From assembly GCA_963696505.1 (NCBI GenBank), contig CAVOKN010000025.1, positions 62,001 to 126,000 of the forward strand: 64,000 nucleotides of DNA, given 5' to 3'. This document shows, one piece after another, positions 17,267-26,373 of the stretch. How positions within the stretch are numbered: position 1 is the first letter of the stretch; every line of letters begins with the position of its first letter. This stretch comes from CAVOKN01 sp963696505 (GTDB taxonomy: Bacteria > Pseudomonadota > Gammaproteobacteria > Burkholderiales > Rhodocyclaceae). A program made the translations under genes and the position numbers. The notes under the pieces were generated by a model. That model was not told where the DNA came from and ran no database searches. It worked only from the letters and a program-made list of their open reading frames with translations.

Positions 17267-18709
17267 ATGAGCCTCGACTACCCCACCCTCGACGCCCTGC
17301 GCCGCAATCATCCGGCATGGCGGCTGCTGCTCGCCGATTCGGCGCCGCTGGTGGCGAGCTTTCTGCATCAGGCCTTCGTCCTGCCCAACGTGCGGGTGAT
17401 GTCACAGGCCGATCTCGCCGAGAAGCTGGAGGATGTGCTGTTCGATCTGCGCCAGACCCTCGGCGAGTCGGCCTTTCCGCGCGCCCCGGCGCAGTATCTG
17501 GACGACTGGGCCGCCAACGAGAAGAGCTGGCTGCGCAAGTTCTATCCGCCCGGCTCCGACGAGGCGCATTTCGACCTCACGCCGGCCACCGAGAAGGCGC
17601 TCGCCTGGCTGGAGGGCCTCACCCAGCGCGCCTTCGTCGGCACCGAGTCGCGGCTGATGACGGTATTCGAGTTGCTGCGCCAGATCGTCGAAGGCAGCGA
17701 AGCCGATCCCGAGGCGCGCATCCGCGAACTGGAAAAACGTCGCGCCGGGATCGACGCCGAGATCGCCCGCGTACGCGCCGGCGACCTGCCGCTGCTGGAC
17801 GAGACGGCGCTCAAGGACCGCTTCCAGCAGGTCGCGGCCACCGCGCGGGAACTGCTGTCGGACTTCCGCGAGGTGGAGCAGAACTTCCGCCGCCTCGACC
17901 GCAGCGTGCGCGAGCGCATCACCCTGTGGGAAGGCGGCAAGGGCGCGCTGCTGGAGAGCATCTTCGGCGAGCGCGACGCCATCGCCGATTCTGACCAGGG
18001 CCGCAGCTTTCGCGCCTTCTGGGACTTCCTGATGTCGCCGGCGCGGCAGGAGGATCTCACGCGTCTGATGGCTGCCGCATTGGAGCTGCCGGCGGTGCAG
18101 TCCCTCGCGCCCGACGCGCGCCTGAAGCGCGTGCATTACGACTGGCTGGAGGCGGGCGAGCACACGCAGCGCACCGTGGCGCTGCTGTCGCGCGAGCTGC
18201 GCCGCTTCCTCGACGACCAGGCGTGGCTGGAGAACCGCCGCATCATGGAGGTGCTGCGCGGCATTGAGGCCAAGGCACTGGCGCTGCGCGAGGCCCAGCC
18301 GGTGGGGGCGTTCATGGCGCTGGACGAGGCCGCGCCCGACACCGAACTGCCGATGGAGCGCCCGCTCCACACGCCGCCGCTCAAGCCCCGCATCGAAAGT
18401 CAGTCGCTGGAAGACGGCAGATCGGAGGTGGCCGCCGACGCGCTGTTCGAGCAGGTGGTGGTGGACCGCGAGCGGCTCGCCGCCTGGATACGCCAGATGC
18501 TGCAGGAGAAGTCCCAGGTGAGCCTTGCCGAACTTGTGCTGCGCCATCCGCTGGAGCAGGGGCTGGCCGAACTCGTCGCCTACCTGTCGCTGGCGAGCGA
18601 GTCTGGGCGGGCGAGCTTCGACGAGAACTGTCCCGAGACCGTGCGCTGGGTCGATGCCGTCGGCAGGGCGCGGCAGGCGAGCCTGCCGCGGGTGATCTTC
18701 GTAAGCTGA
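17267..18709 (+). CDS. jetA: Wadjet subunit JetA (DUF3375)
   Basis: A 480-residue DUF3375 protein, predicted kleisin-like subunit of a type I Wadjet complex, an SMC-family machine that extrudes and cleaves small circular DNA such as plasmids. The N-terminal segment SLDYPTLDALRRNHPAWRLL and the following RFVGTESRL-like region are characteristic. A central helical region (about 140-230) looks coiled-coil. It is identified mainly because the next three genes are the other Wadjet subunits in canonical order. The stop overlaps the jetB start (TGATG). It contains an AAAGTCAG octamer at 18396. Confidence 0.9.
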   Translation: MSLDYPTLDALRRNHPAWRLLLADSAPLVASFLHQAFVLPNVRVMSQADLAEKLEDVLFDLRQTLGESAFPRAPAQYLDDWAANEKSWLRKFYPPGSDEAHFDLTPATEKALAWLEGLTQRAFVGTESRLMTVFELLRQIVEGSEADPEARIRELEKRRAGIDAEIARVRAGDLPLLDETALKDRFQQVAATARELLSDFREVEQNFRRLDRSVRERITLWEGGKGALLESIFGERDAIADSDQGRSFRAFWDFLMSPARQEDLTRLMAAALELPAVQSLAPDARLKRVHYDWLEAGEHTQRTVALLSRELRRFLDDQAWLENRRIMEVLRGIEAKALALREAQPVGAFMALDEAAPDTELPMERPLHTPPLKPRIESQSLEDGRSEVAADALFEQVVVDRERLAAWIRQMLQEKSQVSLAELVLRHPLEQGLAELVAYLSLASESGRASFDENCPETVRWVDAVGRARQASLPRVIFVS

Positions 18710-19323
18710 TGGACACGCCGACGAGCGACCAAGTCCAGGGCCTCGCCCTTTCCCGCGTGTTGATCGCCCTGATGAAGGGCGTCTTGTATCAGGAGAGCGA
18801 CGGCACGCAGTGGCAGGACCTGCTGGCCCTGCAGGCGCGGGTGCGCGACCATGTCGCCGTGCTGGGGCTGGAGCTTGCCCTGGACGAGGCCGAGGGCTAC
18901 GCCTTCCTGCGCACCCGACCGGCCGGCGAGGGCGAGGCCGAGCTGCCGCGGCTGGTGCAGCGGCGCGCGCTGTCCTTCCCCGTCAGCCTGCTGCTGGCCC
19001 TGCTGCGCAAGCGCCTCGCCGAACTGGACGCGGGCGGCGGCGACACGCGCCTGATCCTGGCCCGGGACGAGATCGTGGAACTCGTCCGGCATTTCCTGCC
19101 CGCTGCCAGCAACGAGGCGCGGCTGATCGACCAGGTGGACGCCCACATCAACAAGATCGCTGAGCTGGGCTTCTTGCGCCGTCTCAAGGCCCAGGGCAGC
19201 GGCGAGAGCTTCGAGGTGCGGCGTATCCTGAAGGCCTTTGTCGATGCCCAGTGGCTGGCGGAGTTCGATGCGCGGCTTGCGGCCTACCGGGCGCAGCTTG
19301 CCGGCGGCGAGGTGGAAGCTTGA
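18709..19323 (+). CDS. jetB: Wadjet subunit JetB (DUF4194)
   Basis: A 204-residue DUF4194 protein, the KITE-like winged-helix partner of JetA. It shows VLIALMKGVLYQESDG at the start and a conserved C-terminal half around IDQVDAHINKIAELGFLRRL. It overlaps jetA by 1 bp and jetC by 4 bp, which implies tight translational coupling. Confidence 0.9.
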   Translation: MDTPTSDQVQGLALSRVLIALMKGVLYQESDGTQWQDLLALQARVRDHVAVLGLELALDEAEGYAFLRTRPAGEGEAELPRLVQRRALSFPVSLLLALLRKRLAELDAGGGDTRLILARDEIVELVRHFLPAASNEARLIDQVDAHINKIAELGFLRRLKAQGSGESFEVRRILKAFVDAQWLAEFDARLAAYRAQLAGGEVEA

Positions 19324-22300
19324 CGGTTACGGGCGAACTCGACTTCTCCGCCGGCGAGGGCCAGGCCGGATTCCGCCTGCATAGGCTGGAGGTCTACAAC
19401 TGGGGCACCTTCGACAAGCGGGTGTGGACGCTGGTGCTCGATGGCGACAACTGCCTGCTCACCGGCGATATCGGCTCCGGCAAGTCCACGCTGGTCGACG
19501 CGGTGACCACGCTGCTGGTGCCGGCCCAGCGCATTGCCTACAACAAGGCGGCCGGCGCGGAAGTGCGCGAGCGCAACCTGCGCTCCTACGTCCTCGGCCA
19601 CTACAAGTCGGAGCGCGCCGAGACCGGGCTGGCGGCCAAGCCGGTGGCGCTGCGCGACCACAACGCCTACGCCGTCGTGCTGGGGGTGTTCCGCAATGCC
19701 GGGCTCGACCAGACCGTGACCCTGGCCCAGGCTTTCTGGTTCAAGGAGCCCCAGGGCCAGCCGGCGCGTTTCTACGCGGTGGCGGATCAGGCGCTCGCCA
19801 TCGCCCGCGACTTCGCCGGCTTCGGCTCCGACATCAACGATCTGCGCAAGCGCCTGCGCGGCCAGCGCGGGGTGGAGGTGTTCGACAGCTTCCCGCCCTA
19901 TGGCGCCTGGTTCCGCCGCCGCTTCGGCATCGAGAACGAGCAGGCGCTGGACCTGTTCCACCAGACGGTGTCGATGAAGTCGGTGGGCAACCTCACCGAC
20001 TTCGTGCGCGGGCACATGCTGGAGGCCTTCGACATCGAGTCGCGCATCGCGGCATTGATCCAGCATTTCGACGACCTCGACCGCGCCCACGAGGCGGTGA
20101 AGAAAGCCAAGGACCAGGTGGCGCGGCTGGAGCCACTGGTCGCCGACTGCATGCGCCACGACGAGATCGCCGCCGCTTCCGATGCCCTGCGCGCCGGCCG
20201 CGACGCCCTCAAGGCCTGCTTCGCCGGCCACAAGGCGGGGCTGCTGGGCAAACGCTTGGCCACCCTGGACATGGAGCACCAGCGCAGCGCGGCGCGCATC
20301 GCCACCCTCAGGGAAAGTCAGCGCAGCCAGGGCGCCGAGCGCGACCAGATCCGGCGCGACATCGGCGAGCATGGCGGCAACCGCATCGCCTGGCTGGAGA
20401 ACGAGATTGCCAGCCGCGAGGCGCAGCGCCGGCGCCGCTCCGAGCGTGCCGGGCGCTACGCCGAACTGGCGCGGGACCTCGGCCTGCTGCCGGCGAGCGG
20501 GCCGGAGCGCTTCGTCGCCAACCGCGGCGTGTGCGAGACGCTGGCTTCGGCTACGCAGGCGAAGGAGGCCGAGCTGCAGAACCGCCAGACCGAGGCTGGC
20601 GTCGAGCTGCGCAGCCTGAAGAACGAGCACGATGCCCTGCAGGGCGAGATCGCCGGCCTCAAGGCGCGGCGCAGCAACATCGACGAGGCGCAGGTGGCGA
20701 TGCGCCGTGCGCTGTGCGCGGCGCTGGATCTGGCCGCGGACGAGCTGCCCTTCGCCGGCGAGCTGATCCGGGTGCGCCCGGAGGACAAGGACTGGGAGGG
20801 CGCGGCGGAACGCTTGCTGCGCAACTTCGGGCTGTCGCTGCTGGTTCCCGATCGTCATTACGCGGAAGTCGCCGAATGGGTGGACCGCACCCACCTCAAG
20901 GGCCGGCTGGTGTATTTCCGCGTGCGGGAGGGCGCGGCGCCGCCCGCGCCGAGTACCGGCGCCGACTCGCTGGTGCGCAAGCTCGCCGTCAAGCCCGACT
21001 CGGCCTTCTACCGCTGGCTGGAGCAGGAGGTGGCGCGGCGCTTCGACTATGCCTGCTGCAATACGCTGGAGCAGTTCCGCCGCGAACGCCAGGCCGTCAC
21101 CCGCGCCGGCCAGATCAAGGCCGGCGGCGAGCGCCACGAGAAGGACGACCGCCACCGCCTCGACGATCGCAGCCGCTACGTGCTGGGCTGGAGCAACGAG
21201 GCCAAGATCGCCGCCCTGGAACAGCGCGCCCGCACGCTGGAAGTCAGCATGCAGGGCGCGGCGGCCCGCGTCGCCGACGCCCAGGCGGAGCAGTCGCGGG
21301 TCAAGGCGCAACTGCTGCTTCTCGCCCGCATCGGCGAATTCCGCGATTACCAGGAACTGGACTGGCAGCCACTGGCGGCGGAGATCGCCGGCCTCGAAGC
21401 GGAGAAGCAGGCGCTGCAATCCGCCTCGGACCTGCTCCACACCCTGGGCCAGCGGCTCGCCGAACTGGAACGTAAGCTGGAACAGACCGACGCCGACCTC
21501 ACCGCCCGCCACCAGGATCTGGCGCGCAACGAGGAACGCCAGGCGCAGTCCCGTGCCCTGCTGGAAGAATGCCAAACGAATCTCGCCAGCCTCGACCCGG
21601 CGGCGCGGCAGATCCACTTCCCGCGCATCGACGCCTGGCGCAGCGAATGCCAAGGGGCTCAGCCGCTGACGGTGGAAAACTGCGACGCCCGCGAGCGCGA
21701 GCTTCGCGACTGGCTCGGCGCGCGCATCGACGCCGAGGACAAGAAGCTCATCCGGCTGCGCGAGAAGATCGTCAGGGCGATGGCCGAGTACCGCGACAAG
21801 TACCGGCTGGAGACGCAGGAGGTGGACGCCAGCCTGGAAGCCGCCGACGAATACCGCGCCATGCTGGACAAGCTGCAGGCCGACGACCTGCCGCGCTTCG
21901 AGGCGCGCTTCAAGGAGCTGCTCAACGAGAACACGATCCGCGAGGTGGCCAACTTCCAATCGCAACTCGCCCGCAGCCGGCAGACGATACGCGAGCGCAT
22001 CGAGCGCATCAACCGCTCTCTTATGCAGATAGACTATAACCCGGGGCGCTACATCGAGCTGGAGGCGCAGCCCAGCCCCGACGCCGAGATCCGCGACTTC
22101 CAGGGCGAGCTGCGCGCCTGCACCGAGGGCACGCTCACCGGCTCGGAGGATGCGCAATACTCCGAGGCCAAGTTCCTCCAGGTCAAGGCGATCATCGAGC
22201 GGCTGCGCGGTCGCGAGGGACAGGCCGAACTCGACCGGCGCTGGACGCGCAAGGTCACCGACGTGCGCAACTGGTTCGTTTTCTCGGCCTCGGAGCGCTG

Positions 22301-22700
22301 GCGCGAGGACGGCGCCGAGCACGAGCATTACACCGATTCAGGCGGCAAGTCCGGCGGCCAGAAGGAGAAGCTCGCCTATACCGTGCTCGCCGCCAGTCTC
22401 GCCTATCAGTTCGGACTGGATCTGAATGCCGGCGGTGCGCTGCGCTCCCGCACTTTCCGCTTCGTCGTCATCGACGAGGCCTTCGGCCGCGGTTCCGACG
22501 AATCGGCGCGCTTTGGCCTGGAGCTGTTCCGCCGACTCAACCTGCAACTGCTGATCGTCACGCCGCTGCAGAAGATCCACATCATCGAGCCCTTCGTTTC
22601 CAGCGTAGGCTTCGTGCATAGCGAGGATGGCGTCGAGTCGCGCCTGCGCAATCTCACCATCGCCGAGTACCGCGCCGAACGCGAGGCGCGGGCGGCGTGA
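19320..22700 (+). CDS. jetC: Wadjet subunit JetC, SMC-like ATPase
   Basis: A 1126-residue SMC/SbcC-like ATPase, the motor of the complex. The head domain has Walker A GDIGSGKST near residue 48, ABC signature SGGQKEK near 1010 and Walker B FVVIDEAFG near 1047. Long coiled-coil arms (about 270-520 and 640-950) surround a hinge. The start is taken as TTG 19320, overlapping the jetB stop (TTGA) with a GGTGG upstream; an in-frame ATG at 19251 would overlap jetB by 73 bp and is less likely. All ATPase motifs look intact. Confidence 0.92.
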   Translation: MTVTGELDFSAGEGQAGFRLHRLEVYNWGTFDKRVWTLVLDGDNCLLTGDIGSGKSTLVDAVTTLLVPAQRIAYNKAAGAEVRERNLRSYVLGHYKSERAETGLAAKPVALRDHNAYAVVLGVFRNAGLDQTVTLAQAFWFKEPQGQPARFYAVADQALAIARDFAGFGSDINDLRKRLRGQRGVEVFDSFPPYGAWFRRRFGIENEQALDLFHQTVSMKSVGNLTDFVRGHMLEAFDIESRIAALIQHFDDLDRAHEAVKKAKDQVARLEPLVADCMRHDEIAAASDALRAGRDALKACFAGHKAGLLGKRLATLDMEHQRSAARIATLRESQRSQGAERDQIRRDIGEHGGNRIAWLENEIASREAQRRRRSERAGRYAELARDLGLLPASGPERFVANRGVCETLASATQAKEAELQNRQTEAGVELRSLKNEHDALQGEIAGLKARRSNIDEAQVAMRRALCAALDLAADELPFAGELIRVRPEDKDWEGAAERLLRNFGLSLLVPDRHYAEVAEWVDRTHLKGRLVYFRVREGAAPPAPSTGADSLVRKLAVKPDSAFYRWLEQEVARRFDYACCNTLEQFRRERQAVTRAGQIKAGGERHEKDDRHRLDDRSRYVLGWSNEAKIAALEQRARTLEVSMQGAAARVADAQAEQSRVKAQLLLLARIGEFRDYQELDWQPLAAEIAGLEAEKQALQSASDLLHTLGQRLAELERKLEQTDADLTARHQDLARNEERQAQSRALLEECQTNLASLDPAARQIHFPRIDAWRSECQGAQPLTVENCDARERELRDWLGARIDAEDKKLIRLREKIVRAMAEYRDKYRLETQEVDASLEAADEYRAMLDKLQADDLPRFEARFKELLNENTIREVANFQSQLARSRQTIRERIERINRSLMQIDYNPGRYIELEAQPSPDAEIRDFQGELRACTEGTLTGSEDAQYSEAKFLQVKAIIERLRGREGQAELDRRWTRKVTDVRNWFVFSASERWREDGAEHEHYTDSGGKSGGQKEKLAYTVLAASLAYQFGLDLNAGGALRSRTFRFVVIDEAFGRGSDESARFGLELFRRLNLQLLIVTPLQKIHIIEPFVSSVGFVHSEDGVESRLRNLTIAEYRAEREARAA

Positions 22701-23935
22701 GCGGCTGGACCACATCCGCCGAGCTGCGCAGTCGGCTGCTGCGGGAATGGGAACGCGGCAGGCTGCTGGATGGCAGTACCGCATATCCGTTGCGCATTGC
22801 CCTCAAGGGGCCGGAATCGGCGCAGGCCCTGGCCGAACGCTACGACGAGGTGCGCCGCTGGATCCGGGCGCTGGCCGACGGCGCCAAGGCCGATGGTGGC
22901 CACGGCTACCGGCTGGAGCTGCGGGAGTTCGATCACCGCCAGCTCGGCCGCAATTCAGTCCCCGCCGCTGCGTGGTTCGATACCGAGTCCGACGCACTGA
23001 CTTTCATCGGCAGGAGGCGCGAGGCAGCGCGCTTCCGCGAACTTGCGGACGTCATTGCGGGCATCTTCCCGCCGCTGCGCGACTGGCCGGCGCGTCGTCC
23101 GCTGCGGGTGCTGGAGCACGCCGCCGACTGGCCGCGGCTGCTGGGCGTGCTGTGCTGGATCGCCGACCATCCGCGCCCTGGCGTGTATCTGCGGCAGATC
23201 GACGTTGCGGGCGCCCACAGCAAGTTCATCGAAACCCACCGCGCGCTGCTCGGCGAGCTGCTCGACCTCGTCCTGCCGCCGCAGGCCATGGACGCCGACG
23301 CGCCGCGCGGCGCCGGCGGTTTCGAGCGCCGTTACGGGTTTCGCAGCAGGCCACAGCTGGTGCGCTTCCGGCTGCTGGGCGGGCAGTACGCCAACCCTTC
23401 CCCGCGAGTGGGTGGGGGTGAGGGCGAGCTGCGATCGACTCTGATAGGCGGCGTGTTCAGCGATCTCACCGTTCCGGCGGAGGAGTTTGGCCGCTTGCAC
23501 CTTCCCGTCACCCGCGTGTTCATCACCGAGAACGAGATCAACTTCCTCGCCTTCCCGCCGGTTGCCGATGGCATGGTGGTCTTCGGCGCCGGCTACGGCT
23601 TCGACGCCCTGGCCGCCGCCGGATGGCTGCGCGATGTGCCGATCGCGTACTGGGGCGACATCGACACCCACGGCTTCGCCATTCTCGACCAGTTGCGCGC
23701 GACATTCCCCAGGGCGCAGTCGCTGCTCATGGACCGACAGACCCTGCTCGACCACCGTCCGCTTTGGGGACGCGAGGAATCCCCGACACGCCGCGACCTG
23801 CCGCGGCTCCAGTCCGACGAGGCCGAGCTTTACGATGACCTGCGCCACGACCGCATCACCCCGGCCCTGCGCCTGGAGCAGGAGCGCATCGGCTATGCGC
23901 GGGTGGTGGCGGCGCTCGAAGCCATCGACGGCTAA
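22697..23935 (+). CDS. jetD: Wadjet subunit JetD, Toprim-like nuclease (DUF3322/DUF2220)
   Basis: A 412-residue protein starting at GTG 22697, overlapping the jetC stop by 4 bp. The N-terminal DUF3322 part is followed by a C-terminal DUF2220 Toprim domain with the acidic residues in ITENEINFLAF (Glu near 277) and YWGDIDTHGF (Asp near 320-322). JetD cleaves DNA trapped by the JetABC motor. Between LLGGQ and FSDLTVPAEEF there is a proline/glycine-rich in-frame insertion of about 15-20 residues (from near residue 232) that looks like a captured intergenic repeat. Catalytic residues appear intact. Confidence 0.9.
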   Translation: MSGWTTSAELRSRLLREWERGRLLDGSTAYPLRIALKGPESAQALAERYDEVRRWIRALADGAKADGGHGYRLELREFDHRQLGRNSVPAAAWFDTESDALTFIGRRREAARFRELADVIAGIFPPLRDWPARRPLRVLEHAADWPRLLGVLCWIADHPRPGVYLRQIDVAGAHSKFIETHRALLGELLDLVLPPQAMDADAPRGAGGFERRYGFRSRPQLVRFRLLGGQYANPSPRVGGGEGELRSTLIGGVFSDLTVPAEEFGRLHLPVTRVFITENEINFLAFPPVADGMVVFGAGYGFDALAAAGWLRDVPIAYWGDIDTHGFAILDQLRATFPRAQSLLMDRQTLLDHRPLWGREESPTRRDLPRLQSDEAELYDDLRHDRITPALRLEQERIGYARVVAALEAIDG

Positions 23936-24020
23936 AGCCGGCGGAGCAGGAGCTGTCGGAACTTGAGTTTCCGCCGCGGATTCTGCAAAGTCCGGCCTTC
24001 GCGATTTCCCCGGATCGAAG

Positions 24021-26327
24021 ATGCTGCCTTCCATAGAACAACGCCTCGCGATCGAGCTTGCAGCCCGCGTGCCGCAGGTGAGCGCCGCCATCGCCCTGAT
24101 GGACGAGGGCGCGACGGTGCCCTTCATCGCCCGCTACCGCAAGGAGGCCACCGGCGGCCTCGATGACAATCAGTTGCGCTTGCTGGAGGAGCGGCTGGCC
24201 TATCTGCGGGAACTGGAGGAACGGCGCGCCGCCGTCCTCGCCAGCATAGAGGAGCAGGGCAAGCTCACGCCGTCGCTGCGCGCGGAGATCGAGGACGCCG
24301 AGACCAAGCAGCGGCTGGAAGACCTCTACCTGCCCTACAAGCCCAAGCGCCGCACCAAGGCGCAGACCGCCCGCGAGGCCGGGCTGGCGCCCTTGGCCGA
24401 GGCGCTGCTGGCGGATCCGATGCGGTCGCCCGAGACCGAGGCGGCGCGCTACGTCGATGCCGAAAAGGGTGTCGCCGACGTCAAGGCGGCGCTGGAGGGC
24501 GCGCGCCACATCCTGATCGAGCAGTTCGCCGAGGATGCCGAGTTGCTGGGGCGCCTGCGCGGCCACATGCAGGCCCACGCCGTGCTGCTGTCGGAGGTGG
24601 CGCAGGGCAAGGAGGAGGCGGGCGCCAAGTTCCGCGACTACTTCGCTTACCGCGAGCCGATCCGCGAGGTGCCCTCGCATCGCGCGCTGGCGCTGCTGCG
24701 CGGTCGCCAGGAGGACGTGCTGCGCCTCGCGCTCAAGCTCGACGAGGAACTGGACACCGATCCGCCGTCCATGACGAATGCCTGCGTGGGAATGATCGAG
24801 GGCCGCTACCGCATCGCCGACCAGGGCCGGCCGGGGGACCGCTGGCTGCTGGAGACGGCGCGCTGGGCGTGGATGATCAAGATCTCGCTGCACCTGGAAG
24901 TGGAGGCGATGACGCAACTTCGCCAGCGCGCCGAGGACGAGGCGATCCGCGTCTTCGCCCGCAATCTGCACGACCTGCTGCTCGCCGCCCCGGCCGGCCA
25001 GCGCGTGACGCTGGGGCTGGATCCGGGCCTGCGCACCGGCGTCAAGGTGGCGGTGGTCGATGCCACCGGCAAGCTGCTGGACACCGCCACCCTCTATCCC
25101 CACGAGCCGCGGCGCGACTGGGACGGCGCTCTGCGGACACTGACTTTGCTGGTACGCAAGCACGGCGTGCAGCTCGTCGCCATCGGCAACGGCACCGCCT
25201 CGCGGGAGACCGACAGGCTTGCCGGCGAGCTGATCCGCGCGCTGCCGGAAGCGAAGCTCGCCAAGCTGGTGGTGTCGGAGGCCGGCGCCAGCGTGTATTC
25301 GGCCTCGGAGCTGGCGGCGAAGGAGTTCCCGCAGCTCGACGTCAGTCTGCGCGGCGCGGTGTCGATAGCGCGCCGATTGCAGGATCCGCTGGCGGAACTG
25401 GTGAAGATCGAACCCAAGTCGATCGGCGTCGGCCAGTACCAGCACGATGTCAATCAGGTGAAGCTGGCGCGCTCGCTGGACGCGGTGGTGGAGGACTGCG
25501 TCAATGCCGTCGGCGTGGATCTGAACACCGCCAGCGTGCCGCTGCTGGCCCGCGTCTCGGGCTTGAGCAACACGCTGGCCGTCAATATCGTCGCCCACCG
25601 CGATGCCCACGGCGCCTTCCGCAACCGCCGCGCGCTGCGCGAGGTGCCGCGCCTCGGCGACAAGACCTTCGAGCAGGCGGCGGGCTTCCTGCGCATCGTC
25701 GGCGGCGACAATCCGCTCGATGCCTCGGCGGTTCACCCGGAGGCCTATCCGGTGGTGGAGCGCATCCTCGCCGACGCGAAAAAGGGCGTGTCCGATCTGA
25801 TCGGCGACGGCCGCTTCCTGCGCGGTCTCGACGCCGCGAAGTACACCGACACCCGCTTCGGTCTGCCCACGGTGCAGGACATCCTGCGCGAGCTGGAAAA
25901 ACCGGGGCGCGACCCGCGGCCGGAATTCCGCACCGCCGCCTTCCGCGAGGGTGTGGAGGAATTGAAGCACCTGGAAAGCGGCATGGTGCTGGAGGGCGTG
26001 GTGACCAACGTCACCAACTTCGGCGCCTTCGTGGACATCGGCGTGCACCAGGACGGGCTGGTGCACATCTCGGCGCTATCCAACAAGTTCGTCAAGGATC
26101 CGCGCAGCGTGGTCAAGGCCGGCGACATCGTCAGGGTGAAGGTGCTGGAAGTGGACCTCGCGCGCAGCCGCATCGCGCTGACCATGCGGCTGGACGATGC
26201 GGCCCAGCCCGCCGCGCGCGGTGAGGCCAAGCCGGAGGGCCGCAGGCCCGTCGCCCCCAAGCCCGAGCGCGCGCCCGCGCCACAGGGGACCATGGCAGAG
26301 GCATTCGCGCGCATAAAGCGCGGCTAG
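24021..26327 (+). CDS. tex: Tex family RNA-binding transcription accessory protein
   Basis: A 768-residue protein with the Tex layout: N-terminal helical domain (VPFIARYRKEATGGLDDNQLR), YqgF/RNase H-like domain around GLDPGLRTGVKVAVVD (about 332-450), helix-hairpin-helix repeats (VNAVGVDLNTASVPLL, SNTLAVNIVAHRD; about 490-570) and a C-terminal S1 domain (GMVLEGVVTNVTNFGAFVDI; about 653-720). It binds RNA and influences transcription. It follows the Wadjet operon with an 85-bp gap and may have its own promoter. A Pro/Lys-rich tail ends the protein. Confidence 0.95.
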   Translation: MLPSIEQRLAIELAARVPQVSAAIALMDEGATVPFIARYRKEATGGLDDNQLRLLEERLAYLRELEERRAAVLASIEEQGKLTPSLRAEIEDAETKQRLEDLYLPYKPKRRTKAQTAREAGLAPLAEALLADPMRSPETEAARYVDAEKGVADVKAALEGARHILIEQFAEDAELLGRLRGHMQAHAVLLSEVAQGKEEAGAKFRDYFAYREPIREVPSHRALALLRGRQEDVLRLALKLDEELDTDPPSMTNACVGMIEGRYRIADQGRPGDRWLLETARWAWMIKISLHLEVEAMTQLRQRAEDEAIRVFARNLHDLLLAAPAGQRVTLGLDPGLRTGVKVAVVDATGKLLDTATLYPHEPRRDWDGALRTLTLLVRKHGVQLVAIGNGTASRETDRLAGELIRALPEAKLAKLVVSEAGASVYSASELAAKEFPQLDVSLRGAVSIARRLQDPLAELVKIEPKSIGVGQYQHDVNQVKLARSLDAVVEDCVNAVGVDLNTASVPLLARVSGLSNTLAVNIVAHRDAHGAFRNRRALREVPRLGDKTFEQAAGFLRIVGGDNPLDASAVHPEAYPVVERILADAKKGVSDLIGDGRFLRGLDAAKYTDTRFGLPTVQDILRELEKPGRDPRPEFRTAAFREGVEELKHLESGMVLEGVVTNVTNFGAFVDIGVHQDGLVHISALSNKFVKDPRSVVKAGDIVRVKVLEVDLARSRIALTMRLDDAAQPAARGEAKPEGRRPVAPKPERAPAPQGTMAEAFARIKRG

Positions 26328-26340
26328 GCTGTGCCCATGT

Positions 26341-26361
26341 GCACCGATCCAGGAACGGTGC
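26341..26361. terminator. Hairpin between convergent tex and HAF-like gene
   Basis: GCACCG (26341-26346) pairs with CGGTGC (26356-26361) across a 9-nt loop, in the 46-bp gap between two convergent genes. No T-run follows on either strand, so termination function is only likely from position. Confidence 0.35.
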
Positions 26362-26373
26362 GCGTGGTGCCGT

